Shown: positions 25,105 to 34,971, counted from the first letter of the stretch. The stretch: 64,000 bases of DNA from Rossellomorea marisflavi (GCF_009806575.1 NZ_CP047095.1:2174001-2238000); one strand, 5' to 3'. Notes: generated by a model from the sequence alone, not told the origin. Program-made: numbers and translations.

Positions 25105-26118
25105 ATGGAAGAAGTTCTAACAGTGAAGGACCTTCATGTATCGTTTTCAACCTATGGAGGCGAAGTTCAAGCTGTACGCGGCGTGAGTTTCCAGGTAAAG
25201 CAGGGGGAGACCTTGGCAATCGTGGGGGAATCAGGCTGCGGGAAAAGCGTGACATCTCAAACCATCATGAGGCTCATTCCCAATCCACCGGGGAGGATAC
25301 GGAGTGGATCCATTTTGTATAAAGGAAAAGATCTTTTGAGATGCTCGGAGGCCCAGATGCGTCGAATACGCGGTAAGGATATTTCCATGATCTTTCAGGA
25401 TCCGATGACCGCATTGAATCCGACGCTGACCATCGGAGAGCAGATCAAAGAGGGGATCCTGCAGCATGAGGACGTTACACGGAAGGAAGCGGGAGTGCGG
25501 GCGCGGAAAATGCTGGAGCTGGTGGGCATCCCGAACCCCGAAGAGCGCCTTAAGCAATATCCCCATCAGTTCTCGGGTGGAATGAGGCAGAGGATCGTCA
25601 TCGCCATGGCCCTTGTCTGTCAGCCTGATGTGCTGATTGCGGATGAACCGACCACCGCCCTTGATGTAACAATACAGGCTCAGATTCTGGAGCTTTTCAA
25701 GGAGATCCAGGACAAGACGGGTGTGTCCATCATCTTGATCACGCATGACCTCGGGGTTGTTGCCCAAGTGGCAGATCGGATTGCTGTCATGTATGCAGGT
25801 AAGATCGTGGAGGAGGGGACCCGCAGGGAAATATTCTATACCCCTCAGCATCCCTATACAAAGGGACTCCTCCATTCAGTACCCAGGCTCGATCTCGTAG
25901 GGGAGGATTTGATTCCGATACCCGGCTCACCCCCGGATTTATTTGCCCCGCCTGCGGGCTGTCCATTCGCTGCACGATGCGATATGGCCATGGAGGTGTG
26001 CGACAGGATCCATCCTCAAAAGACCAGCCTTTCGGAGGATCATCACGTGGATTGCTGGCTGCAGGATGATCGGGCCAAACAAGCAATGCTTTCAGCTGTG
26101 AATGTAACAATCCGTTAG
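25105..26118 (+). CDS. dppD: dipeptide ABC transporter ATP-binding protein DppD
   Basis: A 337-residue ATPase. Walker A is GESGCGKS, the signature is FSGGMRQRIVIAMAL, and Walker B is PDVLIADEPTTALD. The C-terminal oligopeptide-transporter extension has the Cys pattern CPFAARCDMAMEVC, typical of the 4Fe-4S-binding motif in OppD/DppD proteins. It has a strong SD (TTAAGGAGG) and starts 6 bp after dppC. YkfD downstream is probably the partner ATPase. Confidence 0.94.
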   Translation: MEEVLTVKDLHVSFSTYGGEVQAVRGVSFQVKQGETLAIVGESGCGKSVTSQTIMRLIPNPPGRIRSGSILYKGKDLLRCSEAQMRRIRGKDISMIFQDPMTALNPTLTIGEQIKEGILQHEDVTRKEAGVRARKMLELVGIPNPEERLKQYPHQFSGGMRQRIVIAMALVCQPDVLIADEPTTALDVTIQAQILELFKEIQDKTGVSIILITHDLGVVAQVADRIAVMYAGKIVEEGTRREIFYTPQHPYTKGLLHSVPRLDLVGEDLIPIPGSPPDLFAPPAGCPFAARCDMAMEVCDRIHPQKTSLSEDHHVDCWLQDDRAKQAMLSAVNVTIR

Positions 26119-26159
26119 ATTCACAGATTGATAGATAAAAACAATAAGGGGGAAATCAG

Positions 26160-27785
26160 ATGAAGAAATGGAGCAAGCTGCTTATTTTCGGGATCATCCT
26201 TGTCATGCTGGCTGCTTGTACGGCGAATGAAGACGCAGGAAGCAGTTCGGAAGGAAAAGATCCGAAGGACGGAAAAGGGGAAAAGGTTCTTTACTTGAAC
26301 AACGGAGCGGAGCCGACGTCCTTTGATCCGCCGATCGGATTCGATTCCTATTCATGGACGGCACTGAACAACCTTATGGAAGGTTTGACGAGACTCAGCG
26401 ACAAGCATGAGCCGGAAGGGGCCATGGCAGAAAAGTGGGATGTATCGGAAGATGGGAAAGTTTATACCTTCCACCTGAGGGAAAATGCCAAGTGGTCCAA
26501 TGGGGACGTTGTAACGGCAAATGATTTTGTATTTGCCTGGAAGCGTCTGCTTGATCCTGAAACCGGATCACCGGCATCCTTCCTCGGGTACTTTATCGAG
26601 GGCGGTGAAGCATATAATACCGGGAAGGGCAGTGCAGATGACGTAAAAGTGAAAGCGGTGGATGAAAAAACGTTTGAAGTGACATTGAAGAGCCCTCAGG
26701 CCTACTTCTTGAGCGTCATTGCAAACCCGGCATTCTTCCCGATCAATGAAAAAGTCGCCACCGACAATCCCCAGTGGTTTGCCGAAGCAGACAGTTTCGT
26801 GGCCAATGGACCGTTTAAATTGAAGGAATGGGAGCACGACAGCCATTTCGTGATGGAGAAGAATGATCAATATTGGGATAAAGAAAATGTAAAGCTTGAT
26901 GAGGTCCACTGGGCCATGGTCAATGACTCCAACACCGATTATCAACTTTTCAAAACAGGCGAGCTTGATACAGCAGACGTGCCGGCAGACCTGAGCGAGG
27001 AACTGTTCAAAGATGGAAAAGTTAACGTGGAAGATCAGGCAGGCACATATTTCTACCGTTTCAATCTAGATCAGGAGCCGTTCCAGAATAAAAATATCCG
27101 GAAAGCATTCTCCATGGCAGTGGATCAAAAGCAGATGGTCGACTATGTAACCAAGAACAAAGAAGAAGCCGCCTATGGTTTTGTCGCCAGCGGCTTCAAT
27201 GATGCCGACGGAAACGATTTCCGAAAAACAAGCGGGGACCTTACCCGGACCGATGTAGAGGAAGCCAAGACCCTTCTGGAAAAAGGGATGAAGGAAGAAG
27301 GCTATGAAAAGCTTCCTGCCGTCACCTTGACGTACAGTACGAGTGACACCCACCAGAAGATTGCCGAAGCCATGCAGCAAATGTTCAAGGACAATCTCGG
27401 AGTGGATGTGAAGCTTGCCAATATGGAATGGAACGTGTTCCAAGATGAACAAAAAGCCGGTAAATTCCAGCTTTCCAGAAGCTCCTTCCTGGCTGATTAT
27501 GCAGATCCGATCAACTTCCTTGAAAACTTCCAGACCGGTCATTCCATGAACAGGACCGCCTGGAGCAATAAGAAGTATGACGAATTGATTCAATCAGCTT
27601 TGAACGAAGCCGATGAACAGAAGCGTTTCGACATGATGTATGAAGCCGAGAAAATCCTCATGGACGACATGCCAATCATCCCGGTCCATTTCTACAACTA
27701 CGTATATATGCAGAATGAAGATGTGTCAGGTATCGTCCGTCATCCAGTGGGCTATATGGAGCTCAAGTGGGCGGATAAAAAATAA
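26160..27785 (+). CDS. dppE: dipeptide-binding lipoprotein DppE
   Basis: A 541-residue extracytoplasmic peptide-binding protein (SBP family 5). The N-terminus MKKWSKLLIFGIILVMLAAC is a lipoprotein signal peptide with the lipobox ending at Cys20, so the mature protein is lipid-anchored outside the membrane. LYLNNGAEPTSFDPPIGFDS and YTFHLRENAKWSNGD are typical of OppA/DppE. It captures dipeptides or murein tripeptides for DppBCD. Confidence 0.94.
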   Translation: MKKWSKLLIFGIILVMLAACTANEDAGSSSEGKDPKDGKGEKVLYLNNGAEPTSFDPPIGFDSYSWTALNNLMEGLTRLSDKHEPEGAMAEKWDVSEDGKVYTFHLRENAKWSNGDVVTANDFVFAWKRLLDPETGSPASFLGYFIEGGEAYNTGKGSADDVKVKAVDEKTFEVTLKSPQAYFLSVIANPAFFPINEKVATDNPQWFAEADSFVANGPFKLKEWEHDSHFVMEKNDQYWDKENVKLDEVHWAMVNDSNTDYQLFKTGELDTADVPADLSEELFKDGKVNVEDQAGTYFYRFNLDQEPFQNKNIRKAFSMAVDQKQMVDYVTKNKEEAAYGFVASGFNDADGNDFRKTSGDLTRTDVEEAKTLLEKGMKEEGYEKLPAVTLTYSTSDTHQKIAEAMQQMFKDNLGVDVKLANMEWNVFQDEQKAGKFQLSRSSFLADYADPINFLENFQTGHSMNRTAWSNKKYDELIQSALNEADEQKRFDMMYEAEKILMDDMPIIPVHFYNYVYMQNEDVSGIVRHPVGYMELKWADKK

Positions 27786-27854
27786 AAGGAGCGGGGAGGA
27801 CAATGGAGGACTCATTGTCCCTCCCTCTTTTTCTACTAAAAGGATGTGCTACCT

Positions 27855-28777
27855 ATGAAAGCTTCACCTTTACAAAAGGGAGATAAAGTGGGTGTGATTG
27901 CACCGGCCAGCCCTCCAAACGTCGAAAACTTTAAAAAGGCATTGCCGTTTCTGAAAGAGCTTGGACTAGAACCTGTGATCGGAAGGCATCTCTATGAAAA
28001 AAATGGGTACCTTGCCGGGAAGGATGAAGAACGACTGGCGGATTTGCATGACATGTTCAGAGACCCCGAAATAAAAGGAATCATTTGTGCATGCGGTGGA
28101 GTGGGAACAGGAAGGATTGTTTCAGATCTTGACTTCGACCTGATCCGCAGCAATCCGAAGATCTTTTGGGGCTATAGTGATATCACTTTTTTACATACGG
28201 CGATTTTCCAGCAGACTGGTCTCGTAACCTTCCATGGACCCATGCTAAGCACGGATATCGGCCTAGATTCTGTACCGGATTGGACAAAGAAATCCTTTGA
28301 TCAGCTCTTTGACACAGAGGATGTCATTTATCCTGGATCCCTATCAACCATCGAAGCGTTGGTAGAAGGCAAAGCAGACGGGGCCGTTGTAGGGGGAACT
28401 TGACACTTCTGGTCAATTCCTTGGGGACACCACACGAAATCGATACAAAAGCGAAACTCTTTTTTATAGAAGAGATCGATGAAGAACCTTATAAGGTGGA
28501 TCGGATGCTCAATCAATTGAAGATGGCGGGGAAATTATCCGATGCATCCGGCATCATCATCGGAGATTTCAAAAATTGCGAACCGGTCAAACGGGATCGG
28601 TCCCTTAGCTTGGACGAAGTGATCAGGCATCATATCATCCCCGCTGGTAAACCAACCCTGAAGGGATTCATGATCGGTCATTCCTCACCGAGCTTTGCCA
28701 TTCCATTCGGAGCACGGGGCTTCATGGACACGGCGGACCTTTCCCTGAAAATCGAATCCGGCCTTCGAAAGGAGTAA
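27855..28777 (+). pseudogene. ykfA: LD-carboxypeptidase YkfA, one-base frameshift
   Basis: A family S66 serine LD-carboxypeptidase, which removes the terminal D-Ala from murein tetrapeptides in the cytoplasm. VGVIAPASPPN opens the protein, the Ser nucleophile region is IFWGYSDITFLHTAIFQ, and the His region is GFMIGHSSPSFAIPFGA. The frame stops at 28401-28403 after GAVVGGT, and the protein resumes one frame back at LTLLVNSLGTPHE. Adding one G to the G5 run at 28392-28396 restores about 307 residues with GAVVGGNLTLL. It sits between dppE and ykfB as in B. subtilis. Confidence 0.85.
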
Positions 28778-28782
28778 GGAAG

Positions 28783-29901
28783 ATGATCATACAGAACATC
28801 GAAACATTTCAGACATTTGTCCCTCTGATCAAGCCTTTCAAAACCGCTCTGAGGACCGTGACCGCCGCTGAAGCGATACTTGTGAAAATCACCTGTGAAG
28901 ACGGACGGATCGGGTGGGGAGAGGCACCGCCCACTGCTGTCATAACAGGGGAGACCCTTCAAAGTATAGAGGGGGCGATCCACCATCACCTCAAACCAGC
29001 CTTGTTAAAAACCGAACTATTGAATCATGAGGAGCTATTCTATCGCATCCGAACATGCATGATCGGCAATGGGAGTGCAAAGGCTGCCGTTGATATGGCC
29101 ATCTATGATTTGTTATCCCAACGGAGTGGACTCCCGCTCTATCAATTTCTGGGAGGATACAAGGATCGATTGGAAACGGATTTTACCGTTAGTGTCAATG
29201 AGCCTTCGGAAATGGCCGATGATGCACGGCAATACATAAGAGAAGGTTTTGACGTTTTAAAAGTTAAGGTCGGAAAGGACGACATAGAAAAGGACATCCG
29301 CCGCATCCGAGCGATTCGGGAAGCTGCAGGGACGGATATACAGATCCGCTTGGATGCCAATCAAGGATGGGGGGCAAAAGAGGCGGTGCGTGCCATCAAA
29401 AAAATGGAAGACTCTGGTCTTGGAATCGAACTGATCGAGCAGCCTGTCCCCGCTCATGACCTGAACGGACTCAAATGGGTAACGGACCATGTCGATACAC
29501 CGATCATGGCCGATGAAAGTGTGTTCAGTCCGTTTCAAGCACTGGAGGTGGTAAAGCACCGTTGTGCAGATCTCATCAACATCAAACTGATGAAAGCCGG
29601 CGGCATCCATCAGGCGATCAAGATCAACGTCCTTGCAGAAGCAGCGGGGATGGAATGCATGGTGGGGAGCATGATCGAGTCCCGATTGGGGATCACCGCG
29701 GCAGCTCACTTTGCAGCCAGCAGCCGAAATATAACCCGATACGACTTTGACGCCCCCCTTATGCTTGCGCACGACTTCCTTGAAGGCGGGGCGATCTATG
29801 AAGGCAAACAGATCAAACTTCCTGAAGTTCCCGGATTGGGGATCAAACACATACACTTGGAGAAAGGGAGGGTAACCAATGAAGGAAAGGTCAGTAGTTA
29901 A
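28783..29901 (+). CDS. ykfB: L-Ala-D/L-Glu epimerase
   Basis: A 372-residue enolase-superfamily epimerase. The catalytic KxK reads DVLKVKVGKDD; metal ligands lie in IRLDANQGW, IELIEQPVP and IMADESVFS; the second catalytic Lys is in NIKLMKAGG. It converts L-Ala-D-Glu from peptidoglycan into L-Ala-L-Glu so that ordinary peptidases can finish the job. It starts 5 bp after ykfA, and its end overlaps ykfC by 23 bp. Confidence 0.94.
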   Translation: MIIQNIETFQTFVPLIKPFKTALRTVTAAEAILVKITCEDGRIGWGEAPPTAVITGETLQSIEGAIHHHLKPALLKTELLNHEELFYRIRTCMIGNGSAKAAVDMAIYDLLSQRSGLPLYQFLGGYKDRLETDFTVSVNEPSEMADDARQYIREGFDVLKVKVGKDDIEKDIRRIRAIREAAGTDIQIRLDANQGWGAKEAVRAIKKMEDSGLGIELIEQPVPAHDLNGLKWVTDHVDTPIMADESVFSPFQALEVVKHRCADLINIKLMKAGGIHQAIKINVLAEAAGMECMVGSMIESRLGITAAAHFAASSRNITRYDFDAPLMLAHDFLEGGAIYEGKQIKLPEVPGLGIKHIHLEKGRVTNEGKVSS

Positions 29902-30784
29902 TGTGGCCGTAGCCACCTTATGGACGACACCTCAGTCCCCTAGAAAACGTGACGAAGAAATCTTGTCTGACCCTGTGGACATGGAGAAGTGGATTGCCCC
30001 GCAGGACTATGAATCGCTACTTGAGTTGTGCGACCATAATCTTATCCAATCACAGCTCTTATTCGGAACCGAAGTAATCGTGGTGAGAAGGGATGGGAGC
30101 TGGTCAGAAGTGGTCGTGGCGGAGCAGCCTTCATCTAAATGTGCAGACGGATATCCAGGATGGATTCCGAGCTGTCAGCTGAGCAGGGATGAACGAAAGG
30201 AACCGAAGGACGGGTATGCCATCGTCAATGTCCCTTTCACTGAGCTGGAGTATGAAAATGGCAGGATGAAACTAAGTTATCTGACTGCCCTTCCGGTAAT
30301 CGATCAAACGGAAGAAGTCGTTCGGGTGCAGACACCGAAAGGCCTTGGTACCCTCCAAGTGGACGATATCGTTTTCTCTTCACGAACTGTACCTGATGTT
30401 CAGGGAGATGGCGTGGCAATTGTGAAGGAAGGGGAACAATTCCTGGATCTTCCCTATCTTTGGGGAGGTATGAGCGCATTTGGATATGATTGCTCAGGCT
30501 TTTCTTACAATATGTGCCGTGCTAACGGTGTGATCATCCCGAGGGATGCAAACGACCAGGCAATCCACGGTGAGAAGGTATCATTGGATGCATTGAAACC
30601 TGGGGACCTATTGTTCTTTGCATATGAGCAGGGAAAGGGTGCGGTTCATCACGTGGGAATCTATCACGGCAATGGCGCCATGATCCATTCTCCGAAAACC
30701 GGAAGGACAATCGAGATTCTTTCACTGAAGGGAACCTACTATGAGGAAGAACTATGTGAAGCAAGGCGCTATTGGAAAGACTAG
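29879..30784 (+). CDS. ykfC: gamma-D-glutamyl-L-diamino acid endopeptidase (NlpC/P60)
   Basis: A 301-residue endopeptidase with SH3b-type domains in about residues 1-175 and a C-terminal NlpC/P60 domain. The catalytic Cys205 is in GYDCSGFSYNM; the His residues are in VHHVGIYHG and MIHSPKTG. There is no signal peptide, in line with a cytoplasmic enzyme acting on imported murein peptides with a free N-terminal L-Ala. Its start lies inside ykfB with GGGAGGG upstream. Confidence 0.94.
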   Translation: MKERSVVNVAVATLWTTPQSPRKRDEEILSDPVDMEKWIAPQDYESLLELCDHNLIQSQLLFGTEVIVVRRDGSWSEVVVAEQPSSKCADGYPGWIPSCQLSRDERKEPKDGYAIVNVPFTELEYENGRMKLSYLTALPVIDQTEEVVRVQTPKGLGTLQVDDIVFSSRTVPDVQGDGVAIVKEGEQFLDLPYLWGGMSAFGYDCSGFSYNMCRANGVIIPRDANDQAIHGEKVSLDALKPGDLLFFAYEQGKGAVHHVGIYHGNGAMIHSPKTGRTIEILSLKGTYYEEELCEARRYWKD

Positions 30785-30796
30785 GAGGCGGTATGG

Positions 30797-31800
30797 ATGA
30801 CCAATGAGAAGCTACTTCAAGTAAAACGGCTGAAAAAACATTTTCGATTGGAAAAGGGGAAATTGCTCAAAGCGGTAGACGACATCTCCTTCGATATATA
30901 CCGGGGCGAAACATTCGGGCTAGTTGGGGAGTCCGGCTGCGGGAAATCAACGACAGGACGTACGATCATCGGGCTTTATGAATGTACGGATGGGGAAGTG
31001 GAATATGCGGGTCGCAATCTGCATGCATTGAGCTCGAAGGAACAGCACGCGTTTCACCGTAAGATCCAGATGATCTTCCAGGATCCATACGCCTCCCTCA
31101 ATCCGAGATCCACCGTGAAAGAAATCATTTCTGAACCTATGGAGTCCCACAAGCTATATAAAGATAAGAAGGAACAGTTGGAAAAGGTGTACCAATTGCT
31201 TGAAGACGTCGGTCTGAACCGGGATCATGCTAATCGGTATCCGCATGAATTCAGCGGCGGACAGCGTCAGCGGATCGGGATTGCGCGTGCACTTGCCCTC
31301 GATCCCGAGTTCATCATCGCAGATGAACCGATTTCGGCCCTTGATGTGTCCGTACAAGCCCAAATCGTCAACCTTTTAAGGAAACTACAAAAACAAAAAG
31401 GCATTACCTTCCTTTTCATTGCCCATGATTTATCCATGGTGAAGCATATCAGCAATCGGATCGGCGTCATGTATCTAGGATCGATCGTCGAGCTGACTGA
31501 AAGTAAGGAACTGTACAAAAAGCCTTTGCACCCATATACACAGGCGTTATTATCCGCCATCCCGATTCCGGACCCCGACGTGGAAGACCGGAGGGAACGG
31601 ATCATCCTGAAGGGGGAGATCCCAAGCCCCATTAATCCCCCAGTGGATGTGTATTCAGAACGCGATGCCCGCACGCGATGGACGTATGTGCCGAGAAAAA
31701 ACCAGCTTGGAAGGAAGTCGAATCCAGCCATTATGTGGCTTGTCACCTTTACGATGAAACCATAGTCAAAGATCATGACGAAGTCGCCGTAACCAAATGA
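30797..31800 (+). pseudogene. ykfD: oligopeptide ABC transporter ATPase YkfD, one-base frameshift
   Basis: An OppF-type ATPase with Walker A GESGCGKST, signature FSGGQRQRIGIARALAL and Walker B FIIADEPISALD. In the uncorrected frame the protein ends at 31765 with an aberrant tail (VDVYSERDARTRWT). Adding one C to the C5 run at 31637-31641 gives INPPSGCVFRTRCPHAMDVC, the canonical OppF Cys motif, and a natural end at 31798-31800 (about 334 residues). The corrected stop overlaps the next start as ATGA, which strongly supports the correction. Confidence 0.87.
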
Positions 31801-32588
31801 AGGCGTCAGGCATGGAATACTTGAGAGAGGAAATGATGGGGATCGTACAGGAATGTTCCGGGAAAGTGAGCTTCTCGGTCCTCTTGGATGATGAATCTCT
31901 TTCGTGGGAGGAGGACCGACGTATATCATCAGCCAGCCTGATCAAGCTTCCGATCTTGATGGCTGCATATGAACAGATTCAGACAGGCAGGCTACGGGCT
32001 GATGCCATGATTGTACTGCGTCATGAAGATCATGTGGAAGGTGCAGGGGTCTTGAATGGATTGCACGATGGTCTGACGCTGTCCATTGAAGATTTGTTAA
32101 CGCTGATGATCACTGTCTCAGACAATACAGCCACCAATCGGCTGATCGAGCTGATTGGAATGGATTCTATCAATAGGTTCTGTCTTGACTGGAATTTAAA
32201 GGGAACATTCTTGAACCGTAAGATGATGGACTTCCCATCATTGGAAATGGGAAAAGACAATTGGACGTCATCTGAGGACGTGGTCAGCTGTCTTACACTC
32301 ATCAACGAAGGCCCCTTTGAAGAGGCTTCAAGGAAGAAGATGCTTACGATGCTCTCACGCCAGCAATTCCGTGATAAGCTTCCTGCCTTGCTCGGGGATG
32401 ATGTAAAGGTCTTCAATAAGACCGGGGAGCTACCCGGCGTCGAACATGATTGTGCTATCATTGAGTCGGCTTCAGGTAAGTATGCTTATGTAGCAGTTCT
32501 GACTGATGAGTTGCCGGCTCCAGAGGAGGGCAGGAGGGTGATTCGGACAATGGGAAAGCTTATAGGTGATTATGTACACTCTTTCTAG
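31797..32588 (+). CDS. class A beta-lactamase-like serine hydrolase
   Basis: A 263-residue penicillin-binding-type fold. The active-site Ser is in SASLIKLP (SxxK), the second motif is SDN in TVSDNTATNRLIEL, and the third is KTG in VFNKTGELPGVEHD. I see no ExxLN omega-loop motif, so true class A beta-lactamase activity is doubtful. There is also no signal peptide or lipobox, so it is predicted to stay in the cytoplasm. It is the last gene of the dpp-ykf operon, coupled to ykfD by ATGA, which suggests a substrate among imported peptides. Function not established. Confidence 0.85.
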   Translation: MKASGMEYLREEMMGIVQECSGKVSFSVLLDDESLSWEEDRRISSASLIKLPILMAAYEQIQTGRLRADAMIVLRHEDHVEGAGVLNGLHDGLTLSIEDLLTLMITVSDNTATNRLIELIGMDSINRFCLDWNLKGTFLNRKMMDFPSLEMGKDNWTSSEDVVSCLTLINEGPFEEASRKKMLTMLSRQQFRDKLPALLGDDVKVFNKTGELPGVEHDCAIIESASGKYAYVAVLTDELPAPEEGRRVIRTMGKLIGDYVHSF

Positions 32589-32863
32589 CTGTCATCTGTT
32601 TGTCATAATTGTCATATAAATGTTCAGCTAGGCAGCGGATCGTCTTACAGGAAGGCCCAGAAAGCCCTCCAAGACGTGGGAAGGCTTGCGGCCACCATGT
32701 ATCCATGGCCCATCTTTTGACCTATCAAGGTGATGAAGAGGGGCTTAGGGACGATTTATATGGTTCAGGTTCAAAGCCTTTCTCTATGAAAAACATCAGT
32801 GTTTCATGCTTCTGTAACATGCCTATCCTTTCCATCCTGTACAATTATAGGAGGGGGGATACG

Positions 32864-33577
32864 ATGAAAGAATGGATTGTAGATGAAAACGATGTGATGA
32901 AGATGTTGGATTCATGGCTAAGGGATCCGAAACCTTTTTGGGAAGGATTCTATGAGAATCGTGAACGAAAAATCCCTATTTTCACAAACAGACCGGATGA
33001 GAACCTTGTGTCGTATGTGAAAAGTGGACAATTGAGAACGGGCAGGGCGCTGGATATTGGATGTGGTGCCGGCAGAAACGCAATCTATCTGGCCAGTAAC
33101 GGATGGGAGGTCGATGCAATGGACCTTTCATCGACTTCCCTTGCGTGGGCAGGGGAGCGAGCAGAGGAAGCGGGTGCATCCATCCGCTTCTTCCAGGCAG
33201 ACCTCCTCGAGCATGAAATTGAAAAGGATGCCTATGATTTTGTGTATGACTCGGGATGTTTTCATCATATTGCTCCACACAGAAGACCCCGGTACAGAGA
33301 AGTGATCATGAGGGCGCTGAAGCAAGATGGATATTACGGCCTTGCATGTTTTTGTGAAGACGGTGAGTACGGGGGTGCCACCCTCACGGATTGGGAGATT
33401 TACCGAACAGGTTCGCTCCATGGCGGGATGGGATATACGGAGGAAAAGCTCATTCAGATCTTTGAGTGCTTCACCCCTGTGGAGATACGGAAAATGGTCG
33501 GGACCGGCGATCCGGATGTATTTGAATCCGAAGGCCTATGGGCAGCATTATTCAAGCATGATCTGCACCGGTTCTGA
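32864..33577 (+). CDS. class I SAM-dependent methyltransferase
   Basis: A 237-residue methyltransferase with motif I ALDIGCGAGRNAIYLASNGW, acidic loop VDAMDLSST and motif IV-like YDFVYDSGCFHHIAPHRR. It resembles TehB/thiopurine-type enzymes; substrate unknown. GGAGGGG lies before ATG 32864. The frame extends upstream to 32609 but without an SD, so that part is probably not translated. The 275-bp gap 32589-32863 holds no clear gene. Confidence 0.87.
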   Translation: MKEWIVDENDVMKMLDSWLRDPKPFWEGFYENRERKIPIFTNRPDENLVSYVKSGQLRTGRALDIGCGAGRNAIYLASNGWEVDAMDLSSTSLAWAGERAEEAGASIRFFQADLLEHEIEKDAYDFVYDSGCFHHIAPHRRPRYREVIMRALKQDGYYGLACFCEDGEYGGATLTDWEIYRTGSLHGGMGYTEEKLIQIFECFTPVEIRKMVGTGDPDVFESEGLWAALFKHDLHRF

Positions 33578-33586
33578 ACAAAAAGT

Positions 33587-33621
33587 AAAAGAGTTGGGCG
33601 CACAGGGCCCAACTCTTTTAG
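33587..33621. terminator. bidirectional terminator
   Basis: AAAAGAGTTGGGC (33587-33599) pairs perfectly with GCCCAACTCTTTT (33607-33619) over a 7-nt loop. It serves both the methyltransferase gene and guaC. Confidence 0.9.
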
Positions 33622-33625
33622 TCTA

Positions 33626-34609
33626 TCAATATACTTTATCTCCATTGAAGATCGAGTTTTTCACGACCACATAATCGACGGTCCGAATGGCATCGAGCTT
33701 CGTTCCGCCTGCGTAGGAAATCGAGGACTGAAGATCCTGTTCCATTTCGGTCAGGGTGTCTTGCAGGGATCCTTTATGCTCTACGAACATTTTCTTCCCT
33801 TCGACGTTTTTCTTTTCGCCTTTTTGGAATTCAGAGGCAGAACCGAAATACTCTTTGACGCGCTTCCCATCAATTTCGGTCGTTTCGCCAGGAGATTCTT
33901 CATGCCCCGCGAATAACGATCCGATCATGACCATGCTGGCACCGAATCGGATGCTTTTGGCGATGTCACCGTGCGTCCGGATCCCTCCGTCAGCGATGAT
34001 GGGCTTTGTTGCCGCTTTTGCACACCATCTTAAAGCTGCCAGCTGCCAGCCACCGGTGCCAAAGCCGGTTTTGATTTTCGTGATGCAGACTTTTCCCGGA
34101 CCGATCCCCACTTTGGTCGCATCGGCTCCAGCGTGTTCAAGTTCACGTACCGCCTCAGGTGTTCCAACATTCCCCGCAATAACAAAACTTTCAGGCAAGA
34201 GTTTTTTTATATGTTGGATCATGCTGATCACGGCATTGGAATGGCCATGTGCAATATCGATCGTGATGTATTCAGGTATCAACCCTTTAGAGGCCAGTTC
34301 CTCTACAAAACTATATTCTTCTTCCTTCACGCCCACGCTGATGGAAGCAATCAGTCCGCGAGCATGCATGTCCTCGATGAAGCTGATTCTTTTCCCAGGT
34401 TCGAAACGGTGCATAATATAGAAATAGTTATGTTCTGCAAGGTACATAGCAATCTTCTCATCGATGATGGTCTGCATATTGGCAGGAACCACAGGAAGTT
34501 TAAATGTATGTCCACCCAATGTGATGGCTGTATCACATTCTGAACGGCTGTTAACAATGCATTTGGCTGGAATCAATTGAATATCTTCATAGTCGAACAC
34601 GTTTTCCAT
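33626..34609 (-). CDS. guaC: GMP reductase
   Basis: A 327-residue IMPDH/GMPR-family TIM barrel that reduces GMP to IMP with [18 protein letters not shown] opens the protein; [20 protein letters not shown] contains the catalytic Cys loop; [20 protein letters not shown] and [15 protein letters not shown] bind phosphate. No CBS domains are present, which separates it from GuaB. AGGAG is 8 nt from ATG 34609; ATG 34612 is the alternative. Confidence 0.94.
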   Translation of the reverse strand: MENVFDYEDIQLIPAKCIVNSRSECDTAITLGGHTFKLPVVPANMQTIIDEKIAMYLAEHNYFYIMHRFEPGKRISFIEDMHARGLIASISVGVKEEEYSFVEELASKGLIPEYITIDIAHGHSNAVISMIQHIKKLLPESFVIAGNVGTPEAVRELEHAGADATKVGIGPGKVCITKIKTGFGTGGWQLAALRWCAKAATKPIIADGGIRTHGDIAKSIRFGASMVMIGSLFAGHEESPGETTEIDGKRVKEYFGSASEFQKGEKKNVEGKKMFVEHKGSLQDTLTEMEQDLQSSISYAGGTKLDAIRTVDYVVVKNSIFNGDKVY

Positions 34610-34642
34610 CATGAACACTCCTAAACACGAATAATTATCGTC

Positions 34643-34700
34643 GGACGAAAATGAAATGTTCGTCCATTGGTAATGTACATGATTTCTTGACCGTTGTCAA
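34643..34700 (-). promoter_or_regulatory. guaC promoter and inverted-repeat operator
   Basis: On the minus strand TTGACA (34700-34695), a 17-bp spacer and TACATT (34677-34672) form the promoter. Just downstream, GGACGAA (34643-34649) and TTCGTCC (34659-34665) form a perfect inverted repeat. On the minus strand it includes GGACGAACATT, close to the CCGAACAWT core of a PurBox. B. subtilis guaC is PurR-controlled, so PurR is the leading candidate. Confidence 0.55.
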
Positions 34701-34926
34701 AGTTTTTTATCAATTTAAGATGACGTGATTATAATCGATTACTATTTTTCGCAGCAGCAGGGGCAGTCGCATTCTTTTTTTGTTTCACACAAGCAGTGTG
34801 GGCAAGAACATTCATGGACCATCAGGACACCTTCTTTCGTTTATCCACCATTATATCCAGATGAAAGAATTTCAATCGATATCCATATTTTCCTTGCAAA
34901 TCAATCTTTATAGATTTAGAGTAGTG

Positions 34927-34959
34927 TTAACAGTTAAATTTTTTTTACCGAGTAAAAAA
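34927..34959 (+). promoter_or_regulatory. candidate operator of the ArsR-type regulator (copy 1)
   Basis: TTAACAGTTAAATTTTTT followed by TTACC, overlapping the inverted repeat TTTTTTTAC-CGA-GTAAAAAAA. A related segment (TTAACTGAGTATATTTTTTT at 35623) lies before the MFS gene. Shared spacing and sequence suggest one regulator for both genes. Confidence 0.35.
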
Positions 34960-34971
34960 AGAGGTGTGAGG

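Noticed and set aside
32609..32863. N-terminal extension of the methyltransferase
   Set aside because: The frame is open but there is no SD for an upstream start, while a strong SD precedes ATG 32864 and the shorter protein has the normal family N-terminus.
34780..34971. Longer N-terminus for the ArsR-type regulator
   Set aside because: It would cross an AT-rich operator-like region; GAGGTG before ATG 34972 gives a standard start.
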